From: Streptomyces cellulosae | GTDB lineage: Bacteria > Actinomycetota > Actinomycetes > Streptomycetales > Streptomycetaceae | Assembly (NCBI RefSeq): GCF_000721105.1 | Contig: NZ_JOEV01000003.1 | Span: 236,101-300,100 of the forward strand | Length of the DNA stretch: 64,000 nt | Direction: 5' to 3' | Shown here: piece by piece, positions 27,590 through 37,674 of the stretch | Position numbering within the stretch: the first letter of the stretch is position 1 | Layout: the number at the start of each line of letters is the position of its first letter | Translations under genes and position numbers: made by a program | Notes under the pieces: model-generated | Told to the model about the DNA's origin: nothing | What the model saw: only the letters and a program-made list of their open reading frames with translations | Databases searched by the model: none

Positions 27590-29347
27590 TCAGTCCGGGT
27601 CGGTGGCGTTCCCCAGGGAAGCCGTGGTGATCGTCATGGGGGTGCCCGTGACGGCGATGAGGTACATGTGCTGGTCCTGACTGGTGGGCAGGGCCCGGCG
27701 GCCGCCCTTGGGCCGTACGACGTACACGGCCGTGCTGTGCGGGGCGATGGTGGTGGGGCCCGCGGTGATGGTCCACCAGTTGGAGGCGCTGTGACCCAAG
27801 CGGCTGGCGAAGTGCGGAGTGAGGGCGGTGTCGGTGGTGTTGACCGCGCGGACCCTGACGGAGGTGATCGCGGGGCGGGCGCCGCCGGTGAGGTGGGCGG
27901 TGAGGGTCATGTCGAGCGGAGGCGGGCTGGCGGCTGCGATGCCGGCGCACAGCAGGGCCGGCGCGACGAGTGCCGCGACGACGGCGGTCCTGGCGGAGCG
28001 GCCGCTGAGACGGGGGATACGGGTGATGCGGGGTTCCCAGGCGGAGGCGAGGGAAGAGGCGGGGACCGTCGCGGCGGCGGCCAGCCACAGCGGGGTCATC
28101 ATCAGGTAGTAGCCGTCCTGGGAACGCGTGGCGAGGTAGAAGGCCAGCCAGGGAAGCACGGTCAGGGCCGCTCCCAGGCGGCGGACGAAGAGCACGGTGG
28201 CGGTGAGCAGGCCCGCGATCAGGAGCATGCTCGCGTGCGAGTAGTAGTCCAGGCGGCTGCTGCCGTCGGTGAAGTAGTAGGAGATGCCCATGAGGCCCTG
28301 GCCGTGCAGGATCGCCTTCTGGGTGAGGGGCAGCAGCAGCCCCTCCCACCAGGTGGTGAAGTTCTGGGCGGCGAAGTAGGCGTTGATGGCGGCCCACGTC
28401 AGGGCCGCGACGCCGGTGAAGCGGGCGAGCAGGGCGGTCGCGGGCCGGGCCCCGAGTTCGCCGCGTCGCACGGCGTACAGGCCGATCAGCAGGAACGGGA
28501 GCAGGAACCAGGCCAGTTGCTGCGCGGCGCAGGCGGCGCCCAGGCACACCGCCCGCAGCACGCCGCTCCGTCCCAGACGCCCGCCCGCGCCGGTGGCAGG
28601 CCAGCGGACCACCACCGGGACGAGGAGGGCCAGGGCCACGATGGCGGGGTAGCCGGCGCGGGCGTAGTTCGGCAGGAAACCGAAGCCGAGGCACACGGCG
28701 GTGGCCGCCGACCGCCAAGGCACCGGGAGCAGCAGCCACAGCGTGACCGCTCCGGCGATCAGCGCGCCGGTGGTGACCGCGGTGGCGGCCGCCGTCGAGT
28801 GCAGTACGGCGTGGACCGGCGCGGCGAGCAGAGCGGTCAGCGGCGGATAACCGTACGTCAGGTCCGCTCCGCCGGACATCGTCTTGGTCAGGCCGGACTT
28901 CGGAGTGCCGAAGAGCCAGGGCCAGGGCTGTCCGTAGACGGGACGGCCGTGCAGGATCTCACTCGCGGCCTGCGCGGTGAGCACGCCCTCGTCGGTGCCG
29001 GCGTGGTCCAGCCAGTAACCGCAGATCACCAGGGCCACCGCGAGGACGAGGACCGCGGCGTCCACCCGGACCAGTGCCCGCCTGCCGCGCACCGCCAGTG
29101 CGAGTACCGCGCACACGAGGATTCCCGCGTAGCAGACGGAGATGACCCCGGCGACGGGCGGATGGATGAGCATCGCCTGGGTCCAGGCCGCGCGGGTTCC
29201 GATGAACAGGCTGATCGTGGCGATCAGCGTCATGCCCCGGTGCCACTGCTGCGGGGTGTCGTCGCTGCCGGCCCTCCGCAGCCGGGCGATCACGGACGGG
29301 GGCGCGTCGCGCTGCCGCACTCTGGTGTCGACAGTTTGGGTGCTCAT
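27590..29347 (-). CDS. Polytopic membrane protein, GT87/mannosyltransferase-like
   Basis: 585 aa from the ATG at 29347 (MSTQTVDTRVRQRD). About 11-12 hydrophobic segments run from 45 to about 470, followed by an extracytoplasmic C-terminal domain of about 110 residues. Features include an early GTDEGV after a membrane helix, HGRPVYGQPWPWLFGTP and TYGYPPLTALLAAP. These resemble GT-C lipid-linked sugar transferases of the GT87 type (the family name is from memory). It would transfer a sugar from a polyprenyl phosphate donor outside the membrane. No partner genes are adjacent. Confidence 0.65.
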   Translation of the reverse strand: MSTQTVDTRVRQRDAPPSVIARLRRAGSDDTPQQWHRGMTLIATISLFIGTRAAWTQAMLIHPPVAGVISVCYAGILVCAVLALAVRGRRALVRVDAAVLVLAVALVICGYWLDHAGTDEGVLTAQAASEILHGRPVYGQPWPWLFGTPKSGLTKTMSGGADLTYGYPPLTALLAAPVHAVLHSTAAATAVTTGALIAGAVTLWLLLPVPWRSAATAVCLGFGFLPNYARAGYPAIVALALLVPVVVRWPATGAGGRLGRSGVLRAVCLGAACAAQQLAWFLLPFLLIGLYAVRRGELGARPATALLARFTGVAALTWAAINAYFAAQNFTTWWEGLLLPLTQKAILHGQGLMGISYYFTDGSSRLDYYSHASMLLIAGLLTATVLFVRRLGAALTVLPWLAFYLATRSQDGYYLMMTPLWLAAAATVPASSLASAWEPRITRIPRLSGRSARTAVVAALVAPALLCAGIAAASPPPLDMTLTAHLTGGARPAITSVRVRAVNTTDTALTPHFASRLGHSASNWWTITAGPTTIAPHSTAVYVVRPKGGRRALPTSQDQHMYLIAVTGTPMTITTASLGNATDPD

Positions 29348-29370
29348 GTCCACCTTCTCCACTCTGGTTA

Positions 29371-29383
29371 CTACAACATGTAG
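29371..29383. promoter_or_regulatory. CTACA-n3-TGTAG dyad in divergent promoter region
   Basis: CTACAACATGTAG lies 24 bp upstream of the minus-strand membrane protein start, inside the 334-bp gap 29348-29681. The sequence resembles BlaI/CopY-type half-sites (TACTACA / TGTAG). No such regulator is in the window. The rest of the gap holds nothing I can support. Confidence 0.35.
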
Positions 29384-29681
29384 AGCGGACCTGTGCGCGC
29401 CGGGTTCATCAGGGGACGGCAAAAGGGTCACAAGAAGGAGGTCCGGTGTTCAGACTCCCGCCACCGCCTTCCGCTACGAGGGCGCCCGGGAAGCACGGCC
29501 GTCAGGTGGTCGCTGTTCTCTGCGCTGATCGGGGGATTTGCCCGGTGGGCGTGCTGTTGTGACGAGCGGGTCCAGGGGTGGAGGGCGAAGATCGGGTGAT
29601 GTGAACGCTTCTGGGGCGAGACACCGCGGACGCTCACGACGGCGATCGGCGGTCGGCCTGTCAGGCCGGTGGGGAGTGGCT

Positions 29682-30923
29682 GTGACCGAGGGCGAACGGC
29701 AGCCCGACAGGGCCGTGCCGGACCGGTCGGAGGGGTTCGGTGAGCGGCTGCTGGGGGTACTGCTGGACCGGGCGCACGAGATGCCGCCGGCGTTGATCGC
29801 TCCGCTGATCGCCGAAGAGGTGGCGAGGGTCGGCGGACGCAAGGTCTCGGTCCTCCTGCAGGACTATGCGCAGGAAGTACTGGTGGCGCTGCCGGGGAGC
29901 GGACTGCATGTCGGTGAACCCGAGGTGATCGGTGACTCCCCGGCCGGCGAGGCCTTCCTGCGGATGGTCCCGGTCGAGGTCCCCCAGGCCGACGGCGTTC
30001 GCATGTACCTGCCGTTGTTGGACGGCAGCGACGAGGTGGGCGTCCTGGCGCTGACCCTGGACACCGTCGACGACGACGACCGGCGCCTGCTGCGCAGACT
30101 CGCCGGCCTGGTCGCCGACATGCTGGTGACCAAGCACGCCTATACCGACCGCTTCTTCCAGGCCCGGCGCCGCGAACCGATGAGCATGGCCGCGGAGATC
30201 CAGTGGTCCCTGCTGCCGCCGCTGACCATGTCCGTTCCGCAGGTCACGGTGAGCGGAATCCTCGAACCCGCCTACGACATCGCCGGCGACAGTTTCGACT
30301 ACGCCCTCAACGACGACATCCTGCACGCGGCCGTCATCGACGCGATGGGCCACGGGCTGGACGCCGCCGCGATGGCGACCATCGCCGTCGGCGCCTACCG
30401 GCACGCCAGGCGCAGCGGTGTCAGCCTCGCCGAGAAGTACGCGTTCATGGATCAGGCCATCTCCGAGCAGTTCGGGCCGGACCACTTCGTCACCGCGCAG
30501 ATGATGAACCTGAACATCGTCACCGGCCTTCTGCAATGGGTCAACGCCGGCCATCCCGCACCCCTGCTGATCCGCGACCGCCGGGTCACCCGGTCGCTGG
30601 AGAGCCGGACCACTCTGCCTGTCGGCTTCGGCGGTGCCCCTCCTCAGGTCAGCGAATACACGCTCCGGCCCGGCGACCGGGTGCTGTGCTACACCGACGG
30701 CCTGATCGAGGAACGCGACGCCGACGGAGAGCCGTTCGGCGAGGAACGGCTGATCCGCTGCGTCAACCGCTCCGAACACGCCGAAGCGGGGGTACGCGCG
30801 GACGGGCTCTGGCTCTCCCGCGCCCTCAAGCGGGAACGCGGGGGCCGCACCAGTGATGACGCGACCTTGTTCCTCATCGAGTGGCGCGGGGGCGCCGCCG
30901 ACCACCTCGCCGTCGTGGAGTAG
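29682..30923 (+). CDS. SpoIIE/PP2C-type serine phosphatase with N-terminal GAF-like domain
   Basis: 413 aa. The N-terminal 150 residues resemble a small sensor domain (VLLQDYAQEVLVALPGSG ... GVLALTLDTVDDDDRRLLRRLAGL). The C-terminal half is a PP2C/SpoIIE catalytic domain with AYDIAGDSFDYALND, VIDAMGHGLDAAAMA, WVNAGHPAPLLI and the last acidic motif SDDATLFLIEW. Such proteins dephosphorylate anti-sigma antagonists. Start: GTG at 29682 (VTEGERQPDR) with GGGGAG 7 nt upstream. There is no kinase or antagonist gene next to it, so the target is unknown. Confidence 0.88.
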   Translation: MTEGERQPDRAVPDRSEGFGERLLGVLLDRAHEMPPALIAPLIAEEVARVGGRKVSVLLQDYAQEVLVALPGSGLHVGEPEVIGDSPAGEAFLRMVPVEVPQADGVRMYLPLLDGSDEVGVLALTLDTVDDDDRRLLRRLAGLVADMLVTKHAYTDRFFQARRREPMSMAAEIQWSLLPPLTMSVPQVTVSGILEPAYDIAGDSFDYALNDDILHAAVIDAMGHGLDAAAMATIAVGAYRHARRSGVSLAEKYAFMDQAISEQFGPDHFVTAQMMNLNIVTGLLQWVNAGHPAPLLIRDRRVTRSLESRTTLPVGFGGAPPQVSEYTLRPGDRVLCYTDGLIEERDADGEPFGEERLIRCVNRSEHAEAGVRADGLWLSRALKRERGGRTSDDATLFLIEWRGGAADHLAVVE

Positions 30924-31035
30924 CTGAAGGCCCCGCCCGGCAACCACCCCCTGCCGGTGCCGAGCCGGTCAAGGTCGAGGATCGGCATGTCCGCGCCGGT
31001 GTTGAGGGTGACGGTCCGCAGGGGGGGTCTTCCTT

Positions 31036-31068
31036 GTCGTACCCGTGTCGTACCCGTGTCGTACCCGT
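31036..31068. repeat. 11-bp tandem repeat, 3 copies
   Basis: GTCGTACCCGT occurs three times without spacer just downstream of the alcohol dehydrogenase stop (31084, minus strand), in the 160-bp gap after the phosphatase gene. Function unknown. Confidence 0.75.
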
Positions 31069-31083
31069 GCCTCCCGGAGACGG

Positions 31084-32118
31084 TCAGAAGGTGATGAGCG
31101 CCTTGAGAGCGCGGCGGTCGGACATGGCCTGGTACGCGTCCGGGACCTGGTCGAGGGTGAAGGTCCGGTCGAAGACGCGGCCGGGCTCGATGGTGCCGTC
31201 CAGGACGTCCGGCATCAGCTCCTCGATGTAGGCGCGGGCCGGGCTGGCACCCCCGGTGAGCGTGATGTTCCGCATGATCGTGGACGGGCCGAGCGGTCCT
31301 TCCTCGTACTGCGGGACGCCCAGGCGACTGATCGTGCCGCCGTCGACGACCGACGCGAGCGCGGTCTCCAGTGTCTGGCGGGTGCCGACGGCCTCGATGA
31401 CCTTGCCGGCACCGTCACCGCCGGTCAGCTCACGCACCCGGGCGACGCCTTCTTGGCCGCGCTCGGCGACCACGTCGGTGGCGCCGAACGCGCGGCCCAG
31501 GTCGGTGCGGTCGGTGTGCCGGCCCATGAGGACCACCTGCTCGGCGCCCAGCCGCCTGGCCGCGATCACCGCGCACAGGCCCACCGCGCCGTCCCCGACG
31601 ACCAGCACCGAGTCGCCGCGACCGACACCGGCGGTGACGGCGCCGTGGTGGCCGGTGCCCATCACGTCGGAGAGGGCCAACAGCGAGGGCAGCAGTGCGG
31701 AGTCGGCGTCGACGGGCAGCTTGACCAGAGTGCCGTCGGCCTGGGGGACGCGCACGGCCTCGCCCTGGCCGCCGTCCACGCCGTCGAAGCCGTACCGGCC
31801 GCCCTGCCGGCACGAGATGTGCAGGCCCTTGGCGCAGTAGTCGCAGGTGTTGTCGCAGTACGTGAACGGAGCGACTACCAGGTCTCCGGCCTCGAGGCCG
31901 GACACCTCGGAGCCGGTCTCCTCGACGACGCCGAGGAACTCGTGTCCCATCGGACGGCCGGGGTCCGTGGCGGGCATGGACCTGTAGGGCCACAGGTCGC
32001 TGCCGCACACGCACGACAGGACGGTACGGACGACGGCGTCGGTGGGCTGCTGGATCTTCGGGTCGGGACGGTGCTCGGTCCGGACGTCACCGGCGCCGTA
32101 CATCACGGCTGCACGCAC
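31084..32118 (-). CDS. Zinc-dependent alcohol dehydrogenase (MDR family)
   Basis: 344 aa from the GTG at 32118 (VRAAVMYGAGDVRTEHRPDP), preceded by GGAG at 6 nt; an ATG four codons earlier is possible. Catalytic zinc ligands are in CVCGSDLWPYR and GHEFLGVVEE. The structural zinc Cys are in YCDNTCDYCAKGLHISC and the cofactor loop is VVGDGAVGLCAV. It oxidises an alcohol, or reduces an aldehyde, with NAD(P)H; relatives include threonine- and glutathione-independent alcohol dehydrogenases. It follows a broken aldo-keto reductase on the same strand. Confidence 0.9.
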   Translation of the reverse strand: MRAAVMYGAGDVRTEHRPDPKIQQPTDAVVRTVLSCVCGSDLWPYRSMPATDPGRPMGHEFLGVVEETGSEVSGLEAGDLVVAPFTYCDNTCDYCAKGLHISCRQGGRYGFDGVDGGQGEAVRVPQADGTLVKLPVDADSALLPSLLALSDVMGTGHHGAVTAGVGRGDSVLVVGDGAVGLCAVIAARRLGAEQVVLMGRHTDRTDLGRAFGATDVVAERGQEGVARVRELTGGDGAGKVIEAVGTRQTLETALASVVDGGTISRLGVPQYEEGPLGPSTIMRNITLTGGASPARAYIEELMPDVLDGTIEPGRVFDRTFTLDQVPDAYQAMSDRRALKALITF

Positions 32119-32168
32119 AACGTTCTCCATTTCCTCGGCGGGGTCGTTTCAGGTCGGGGCGGCGCCGG

Positions 32169-32558
32169 TCAGCGTTCGTCGATCCGGTGCCGGCAGTAGA
32201 GGTCGATGTGGTCGGTGCCCAGCCGCTCGAGGGAGCCTTCGACGGCCGTGCGGATGTCGGCCGGGCTGCTGTCGAGGTTCCGGGGGCCGCCTCCGGCGTG
32301 CGAGACCAGGCCGGACTTCGTCGCCGGCACGACCCGTTCGCGGCGGCCCTTCAGGGCGCGGCCGAGAAGTTCCTCGTGGGCGCAGGGACCGTGGATCTCG
32401 GTGGTGTCGATGAAGGTGACGCCCAGTTCCAGTGCCCGGTGCACGGTACGGACGGACTCCGCCTCGTCGGTCCCGGAGTCGGTGTAGCCGTGGGACATCC
32501 CCATCGCGCCCAGGCCGATCCGGGAGACCTCCAGGTCGCGGAGTTCGATGTACTTCAT
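32169..32558 (-). pseudogene. Truncated aldo-keto reductase
   Basis: 129 aa against about 330 for the family. The first strands are intact (LEVSRIGLGAMGMSHGYTD, FIDTTEIHG, VPATKSGLVSH, IDLYCRHRID), then the frame stops. The catalytic tetrad position normally occupied by Tyr (DTAEVYG) is His here (DTTEIHG); the Asp, Lys and His are kept. With two thirds of the barrel missing it cannot be a working AKR. The gene lies divergent from an XRE regulator, a common partner of this AKR group. It may be a remnant. Confidence 0.75.
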
Positions 32559-32721
32559 GAAGCTTTTCTCCCATTCCTGATCACCGGCCGCGGTGGTGAA
32601 CCCGACCGACACGGTCGCCAGGAGCGGACTGGCCTCCGTCCCCGGCCGCATGACGTCATCCACCGTGCCGCTCCGCCGGCTCCGCAGGGAGGCCGGGCCT
32701 TTCCGGGGGTCATCAGCGGGG

Positions 32722-32750
32722 GGTATGACAGGGCCCCCCTCCCGGATACC
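32722..32750. promoter_or_regulatory. GGTAT-n19-ATACC inverted repeat upstream of XRE gene
   Basis: GGTAT (32722-32726) and ATACC (32746-32750) flank a GC-rich core with AGGG and CCCT. It lies 32 bp before the XRE start and about 165 bp from the divergent AKR start. A possible operator for the XRE regulator, from symmetry and position only. Confidence 0.35.
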
Positions 32751-32781
32751 GCCCCGGTGACAGCATCGAGACACTGGTTCC

Positions 32782-33690
32782 ATGGCATCCGAGCAGCACA
32801 CCGGCGGCGACGAACTGGGGCGCTTCCTGCGCGCCCGCCGCACCCAGACCCGGCCCGAGAGCGTCGGCTTCACCCCAGGGCCGGGTGTACGCCGCACGCC
32901 AGGCCTGCGCCGCGAGGAGCTGGCTTCCCTCGCGGGGGTCAGCATCGACTACTACATCCGCCTGGAGCGCGGCAAGGAGACCCGGCCCAGCCCCGGCGTC
33001 GTCGACGCCCTCGCTCGTGCCCTGCGGCTCGACGACGACGAACACCACCACCTGCGCGAACTCACCGTCCGCGCCGCGAGGTACGCCCCCGAACCCCCTC
33101 CCCCGCCCAGCCGAACCGTGCGGCCGCACCTGAAACTGCTGCTGGAGACGATGCGGCCGAACCCCGCCTACATCCTCAGCCGCAGCATGGACCTGCTCGC
33201 CTGGAACCCCGCCGGCCTCGCCCTGTACGCCGGCCTCGCCGACTGGCCCGCGAAACAGCGCAACCTCGCCCGCTACCTCTTCCTCCACCCGACCGCCCGC
33301 GAGCTGTTCCCCGACTGGGAGCCCCTGGTCCGCGGCTGCGTCGCCCGGCTCCGCGCCCAGGCCGGCACCAGCCCCGACGCCCCCGACCTGACCAGCCTCG
33401 TCGGCGAACTCCTGCTCAAGAGCCCCGACTTCGCCAGGCTGTGGGAACGCTACGAGGTCGTGGGACGCAAGAAGACCCAGAAGACCTTCCACCACCCCCA
33501 GGTCGGCATCCTGACCCTCACCAGCCAGGGCATGCATCTCGAAGGCACCCCCGGCCAACGCCTCGGCGCCTACACCGCCGAACCCGGCACTCCCGACCAC
33601 GACGCCATGCTCCTGCTCGACATGACCGCGCCGGCCGGCTCCAGGCACCCCGACGCGAAGACCGGTCGGCAACGGCCCGCACAGCCCTGA
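32782..33690 (+). CDS. XRE family regulator with MmyB-like ligand-binding domain
   Basis: 302 aa. The HTH (about 11-75) contains GVRRTPGLRREELASLAGVSIDYYIRLERGKETRPSPGVVDALA, the hallmark of the MmyB-like group. The C-terminal domain (about 110-280) has MSRSMDLLAWN-like and FHHPQVGILTLTSQ segments, the MLTR ligand-binding fold. Relatives usually control a divergent oxidoreductase gene; here the neighbour is the truncated aldo-keto reductase. Two relatives occur at 62223-63074 and 63602-63988. Confidence 0.9.
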   Translation: MASEQHTGGDELGRFLRARRTQTRPESVGFTPGPGVRRTPGLRREELASLAGVSIDYYIRLERGKETRPSPGVVDALARALRLDDDEHHHLRELTVRAARYAPEPPPPPSRTVRPHLKLLLETMRPNPAYILSRSMDLLAWNPAGLALYAGLADWPAKQRNLARYLFLHPTARELFPDWEPLVRGCVARLRAQAGTSPDAPDLTSLVGELLLKSPDFARLWERYEVVGRKKTQKTFHHPQVGILTLTSQGMHLEGTPGQRLGAYTAEPGTPDHDAMLLLDMTAPAGSRHPDAKTGRQRPAQP

Positions 33691-33739
33691 CCGCATCGGC
33701 AGGCTCTTCGAACTCGCGGACCTCGTCGGCGGGTTACGG

Positions 33740-33949
33740 GTGCGCAAGCTGGAATCCGGAGCGGTGGTCCACCGCACGGCGCAGACCGGGCGTCCGGCGG
33801 ACGAGCCGGCCGAGGCCGTGCGGGCGCATCCCCCGGTGGTCATCGCCGAGGACTGGCCCGGCACCGACACGGTCGTGGCCGTCGTCGTCACCGAGAACCC
33901 GGCCGATCTGCCCGGCGCGGTGCCGGACGTACCCGAGTCGGCCTGGTGA
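33740..33949 (+). CDS. Short hypothetical ORF, possibly a 3' remnant
   Basis: 69 aa from a GTG at 33740. The same frame reads protein-like sequence upstream (DRIGRLFELADLVGGLRVRKLESG) without a start codon, and contains a TTA codon at 33734. That suggests the 3' end of a longer, lost gene. The end AHPPVVIAEDWPGTDTVVAVVV looks coding. Family not recognised. Confidence 0.4.
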   Translation: MRKLESGAVVHRTAQTGRPADEPAEAVRAHPPVVIAEDWPGTDTVVAVVVTENPADLPGAVPDVPESAW

Positions 33950-34076
33950 GCTCCGGCCGGCGCTGCCGGTCCCGGACTGAGTCGAGGCGACACCGGTGAA
34001 CGCGACCGGCTGACTCCCCTCAGGACAAAGCCACTTACAGCCACCCCAGGTGAGGCGCTCGCTTACGATCCTCGGC

Positions 34077-34839
<763 letters not shown>

Positions 34840-34853
<14 letters not shown>

Positions 34854-37059
34854 CCGGCATGTCCAGCGTGACCGGCCAGATCAGCGTGACCAACCAGACC
34901 AGCATGACCGGCATGACCCGCGGGACCGACATGACCGGCGTCACGGGCGGACACGACTGCCGCTCCGCAAGAGCCTGCTGGGGCGGTTGCTGACCGTGTC
35001 GGCGCTGGTGGCCTCGTGCTCGGTCGCCGCCACCGCCTATCTCGCCGTGCAGACGACGTCCGTAGCGATCCGCCAGGAGCAGGGGCAGAACCTCGGTGCC
35101 GACGCGAAGATCTACAACACCCTGCTGGGGTACGCCGCCGGCCATCCCGGCTGGGACGGCGCCGGCGCCACCGTGCGGGAACTGGCCCGGCAGTCCGGGC
35201 GCCGGATCGTGCTGACCACAGAGGACCGGCGTCCGCTCCTCGACTCCGCCGACGGCGCCTCGTCCACCTCCTCCACCTCCTCCACCTCGTCGCTGCCACG
35301 GCAGGCGTCGGCGGTCGTCGACCCGCTGTCGGTCGACACGGTGCTGGTGCCCGACGCCGTGCCGGTCGGCGCCGACCGCGTCGACCCACGGGCCGTGGGG
35401 CCGTTCCTGCTGCCCGCGAAGGAACGTGCGGCCCTGCGCAAGGCCACCGCCAAGAGCGTGGAGTGCCTCGCGACGGCGGGTATCGCCGCGGACGTCGTCC
35501 AGAGCCCGAGCGGACGGCCCCGGATCCGGTTCGTGAACGAGAGCACCGACCGCGACCTGGAGCTGAAGTGTCTGGCAGCCGGCGGAGCCACCGAGCCCAC
35601 CGCGACCGAGGCGAAGGCCCTGCGCGCGCTCGAACTGCTCGCCGGCTCCTGTCTGAAGCGGCAGGGCCGCACGGGCGTGAAGCTGAACCTGGGCCTGTCC
35701 TGGGAGCGGGGGTACGGGCAGGAGGGCAGGGACGCCGGCTCATCGGTGCCGATTCCCGTGCCGGAGGCCGGTCTCAGCGATGAGGCGGTGCTCGAACGGC
35801 AGCTGGCCGCCAAGAGGAGAGCGGACGCAGCCGGCAGCCCGGTCGACAGCCCGCCGAGGGCCCTGGACAGCGGGTACGACCGCGCCGTGGCCGCCTGTGT
35901 CGTCAGCGCCCGCCGCGAACAGCTCACGGCGTATGTCGCCGAGCCCGCCCTGCTGTTCATCGACGGCCCCGGCGCCGTCAGCGTGCCCGGTTTCGACCTC
36001 TCCCCGGCCAACACGGCACGCATCGCGGGTGTCACGGCCCTCGTCCTCGCCCTCACCGTCGGCGCCTCGGTGATCGCCGGAGCCCGGCTCGTACGCCCGC
36101 TGCACGCACTCACCGGCGCCGCCCAGCGGATGCGGGACGGCCTGGACTCGGCGCCCGTGCCGGTCGGCGCGGACAACGAGATCGGACGGCTGGCGGCGGC
36201 CTTCAACGACATGGCCGCGCACCGGACCCGGCTGGAGGAACAGCGCAAGGTGATGGTCAGCGACGTCGCCCACGAACTCCGTACCCCGCTGAGCAACATC
36301 CGCGGCTGGCTGGAGGCCGCGCACGACGGTCTGGCCGAGCCGGACCCGGCGTTCGTCTCCTCGCTCCTCGACGAGGCGGTGCAACTCCAGCACCTCATCA
36401 ACGATCTGCAGGACCTGGGGGCGGCCGACGCGGGCGCGCTGCGGCTGCACCTGGAGCCGGTACGCGTGGACGACCTGCTCGGCCAGGTCGCCGCGGCACA
36501 CCAGGGGCCGGCCGAGACCGCGGGCGTCAGCCTGCGGGTCGCCACGGCAACCGGCTCCCGTCAGTCAGGGCCTGTGTCGCGGACGGGTTCCTCCGCGCCG
36601 CTGATCGAAGCCGACCCCGTCCGGTTGCGGCAGGCCGTGAGCAATCTGCTCTCCAACGCGGTGCGCCACACACCGCCCGGCGGCAGGGTGACGCTGCGTT
36701 CGTATGTCACCGACGCCGGGGACGAGGTGGCCGTGGAAGTGGCCGACACCGGCAACGGCATCGCGGCGGACGACCTCCCGCACGTGTTCGACCGCTTCTG
36801 GCGGGCGGAGAAGTCCCGCAACCGCAGCACCGGCGGCAGCGGCCTCGGCCTGGCGATCGTCCTCAAGCTCGCCGAGGCGCACGGCGGCACGGCGGACGTG
36901 GTGAGCACCGAGGGACTGGGCTCGGTCTTCACCCTGAGGCTGCCGGCCCTTTCGAACCCGCCGGCCCTTTCGAACCCGCCGGCCCTTTCGAACCCGCCGG
37001 CCCTCCAGGGCATGCCGACCCCGCCGAACCCTGATGCCGATGGCCCTTCCCCGACCTGA
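34840..37059 (+). CDS. Sensor histidine kinase with large extracellular domain
   Basis: 739 aa. After a charged, repetitive N-terminus (Asp/Arg/His-rich, about 3-37) there are transmembrane helices at about 48-68 and 397-419. The extracellular domain of about 330 residues contains at least four Cys (SVECLAT, LKCLAA, GSCLKRQ, VAACVVS). HAMP, HisKA with His478 (VAHELRTPL) and HATPase (NLLSNAVRHTPPGG, DTGNGIA, GGSGLGLAIV) follow. The C-terminus has a triple PALSNP repeat. Start: GTG at 34840 overlapping the regulator gene. A shorter start near LRKSLLGRLL cannot be excluded. Confidence 0.9.
36943..36996. repeat. 18-bp tandem repeat, 3 copies, at the 3' end of the kinase gene
   Basis: Three exact copies of an 18-bp unit beginning CCGGCCCTTTCG encode PALSNP three times after the HATPase domain. 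From about 37027 to 37112 a second, decaying repeat of about 24 bp (CCTGATGCCGATGGCCC-like) crosses the stop codon. Confidence 0.85.
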
Positions 37060-37205
37060 CGCCCATGGCCCCTCCCGACCTGATGCCGACGGCCCTTCCG
37101 ACCCTGATGCGATGACCACGGCGTTCTGACAGCTTCCTCACAAGTGGCAGCAAGGCTTCGGTCATGCCCGCAGCCACCGAGGCCGGGCCAGAACTGGAGT
37201 CATAC

Positions 37206-37580
37206 ATGTCCCGCCATCTCACCCTGCGTTTCGCCGTACTGAGCGCAGTCGCCGCCGGCGCGCTGCTCGCCCCCGCCACCGCGGCCCTCGCCGCCACCCC
37301 GAGCCCGGCGCCGACCGCCACGCCGGGCGACGAATTGGACGTGGCCAGGAAGAAGGACGAGGACGCCAGGAAGCTGAAGGAGGAGGCGGCGGCGGAGGCC
37401 AAGAAGGTCGAGGACGCCAAGCGGATGCCGCGCGGCGGCGTCGCCGCGGGCGAAGCCGTGGCCGACGACAGCGGGACCGGCACCACCGCGATCGCCGGTT
37501 CGGCCGCCGGAGCCCTGCTGCTCGCGGGCGCGGGCACCTTCGTGGTGCGCCGCCGCGCCGCCGGACGACGCGAGGGCTGA
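37206..37580 (+). CDS. Small exported protein with coiled coil and C-terminal anchor
   Basis: 124 aa. Signal peptide with cleavage likely after ATAALA. A Pro/Thr spacer and a Lys/Glu/Ala-rich helix follow (ARKKDEDARKLKEEAAAEAKKVEDAKR read in part, about 46-75). A hydrophobic segment (TTAIAGSAAGALLLAGAGTFVV) and the tail RRRAAGRREG come last. This layout is like sortase substrates, but no LPxTG or LAxTG is present; only SGTGTT precedes the helix. A sortase gene lies 94 bp downstream. Start: ATG at 37206. Confidence 0.75.
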   Translation: MSRHLTLRFAVLSAVAAGALLAPATAALAATPSPAPTATPGDELDVARKKDEDARKLKEEAAAEAKKVEDAKRMPRGGVAAGEAVADDSGTGTTAIAGSAAGALLLAGAGTFVVRRRAAGRREG

Positions 37581-37674
37581 TCCGGCCCGCCGTCCGACCG
37601 GACACACCTGTGGCGCCGTCCCCCGTCGGGCGGCGCCACCGCTTGTTGCACCCACCCCTGCTCTGGAGTCCGTC

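Noticed and set aside
37206..37580. LPxTG or LAxTG sorting signal in the small exported protein
   Set aside because: No such pentapeptide is present; only the hydrophobic helix and basic tail are.
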